7,983 nucleotides of DNA, from assembly GCA_008671285.1 (NCBI GenBank), contig RPYR01000073.1:1-7983 (forward strand). The letters are read 5' to 3'. The translations under genes and the position numbers were made by a program. Source of the DNA: Collinsella aerofaciens (GTDB taxonomy: Bacteria > Actinomycetota > Coriobacteriia > Coriobacteriales > Coriobacteriaceae). Below the pieces are notes generated by a model. That model was not told the DNA's origin and made no database searches. It saw only the letters and a list, made by a program, of their open reading frames with translations. Below, piece by piece: positions 7,209 through 7,983 of this stretch (the stretch's first letter is position 1; every line of letters starts with the position of its first letter).

Positions 7209-7983
7209 CTACTTCCAACGAAGCAGATAGCCACCTATATCCAGACCGGCGCCAAATCCAACCAAGGCGATGGTGTCGCCTGTGTGAAGTGCACCGGCGT
7301 TTGCCAGCCGGTCGAGGGCAAGCGGAATGCATGCGCTCGAAATGTTGCCGGTCTCGCGCAACGTGCGAACCACGCGCTCGTCCGGCACGCCCAGGCGCTT
7401 GACCGCCTGGCTCAGGATTCGTTCGTTAGCCTGATGGAATACAAAATGATCGATGTCTTCGACCAAAATGCCCGCATCGATCGCAAGCTTATGGACCGTG
7501 TCGCAGATGGCGTTGACGCCGAACTTGAACACGCGGCGGCCATTCATGGACAGCACGCTCGCGCTATCTGCGGAAGCCTTAAACGGCGAGGTACCGACCA
7601 GACCGGGAACGCGCAACGTCTCGACGTCGGGCGCCGTCGAAAGCTCAACGGCACGGGGGTTGTCTCCCCCAGCTTCAATCACTGCGGCGCCTGCCCCATC
7701 GCCAAAAAGCACGCAGGTGGCACGGTCGGTCCAGTCGAGCGCGCGCGTCATCTGCTCGGCAGCAACAACAAGCACGCGCTCGGCACGGCCGCGGGCGATA
7801 TAGCCCTCGGCGACATCGAGCGCAAATACGAAGCCGGCACAAGCCGCCGAGACATCGAAGGCAGGGCACGTCGCGCCTAGTCGCTCAGCAACGGCACACG
7901 CCTCAGCGGGAACAAGGTGGTCACCCGTCGTCGTCGAGCAGACGATCAGATCCAGCTGGCTCGCGTCGATTCCGGACACCTGG
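7209..7983 (-). CDS. fabH: 3-oxoacyl-ACP synthase III (5' end cut by window)
   Basis: FabH starts chain synthesis by condensing an acyl-CoA primer with malonyl-ACP. The visible 257 residues include all three catalytic residues: the nucleophile C48 of the fragment in DVSAACAGF, H183 in FHQAN and N213 in GNISSACIP. The His-Asn spacing of 30 equals that of E. coli FabH. FGDGAGAAVIEA at 93-104 and GFGAGLDIGGYLLRW near the C terminus are typical. By comparison with E. coli (C112), about 64 N-terminal residues lie beyond the right edge. A GTG at 7979 is an ordinary valine codon, since the frame stays open to the edge (a CAG codon precedes it) and homology continues. Primer choice (acetyl or branched) cannot be told from the visible part. 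First of the genes seen in transcription order. Confidence 0.96.
   Translation of the reverse strand, partial: QVSGIDASQLDLIVCSTTTGDHLVPAEACAVAERLGATCPAFDVSAACAGFVFALDVAEGYIARGRAERVLVVAAEQMTRALDWTDRATCVLFGDGAGAAVIEAGGDNPRAVELSTAPDVETLRVPGLVGTSPFKASADSASVLSMNGRRVFKFGVNAICDTVHKLAIDAGILVEDIDHFVFHQANERILSQAVKRLGVPDERVVRTLRETGNISSACIPLALDRLANAGALHTGDTIALVGFGAGLDIGGYLLRWK

Noticed and set aside
7209..7979. fabH as a short protein beginning at the GTG at 7979
   Set aside because: This would remove about 64 residues of the thiolase fold. The frame stays open to the window edge, so the gene is simply cut off.

Overview
The window holds most of a type II fatty-acid synthesis operon. Every supported gene is on the minus strand, so transcription runs from the right edge to the left edge. 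In transcription order the genes are fabH (5' end cut off), acpP, fabK, fabD, fabG, fabF, accB, fabZ, accC and accD (3' end cut off). Neighbouring genes are 2 to 51 bases apart or overlap by 8 to 13 bases. No gene-free stretch exceeds 51 bases, and I see no RNA gene, mobile element, CRISPR array or intrinsic terminator. The main promoter and the expected accA partner lie outside the window.

How the genes work together: AccB (biotin carrier), AccC (biotin carboxylase) and AccD (carboxyltransferase beta) are three of the four acetyl-CoA carboxylase subunits, which make malonyl-CoA. FabD moves the malonyl group to the carrier protein AcpP. FabH performs the first condensation with an acyl-CoA primer. 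FabG reduces, FabZ dehydrates and FabK reduces again to finish each cycle. FabF performs the later condensations. The set is a complete saturated-chain elongation machine apart from accA. No dedicated gene for unsaturated fatty acids (fabA, fabB, fabM or a desaturase) is visible.

Organism: the DNA is clearly GC-rich with G/C-ending codons. The gene order from fabH to accD, including the FMN-dependent reductase FabK, is the order known from low-GC Firmicutes such as Streptococcus. GC-rich DNA with a Firmicutes-style fab operon fits a gut actinobacterium of the class Coriobacteriia (Collinsella-like), or a GC-rich clostridial lineage. This is inference from style and not from a database match.

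The region is ordinary core metabolism and I found no new system. Points worth a second look: eight of nine visible stop codons are TAG and none is TGA; a 10-base perfect palindrome with a weak promoter-like element sits between fabH and acpP; the FabZ active-site motif is a variant in an operon with no visible isomerase; and FabD has a GFSLG nucleophile motif in place of the usual GHSLG.
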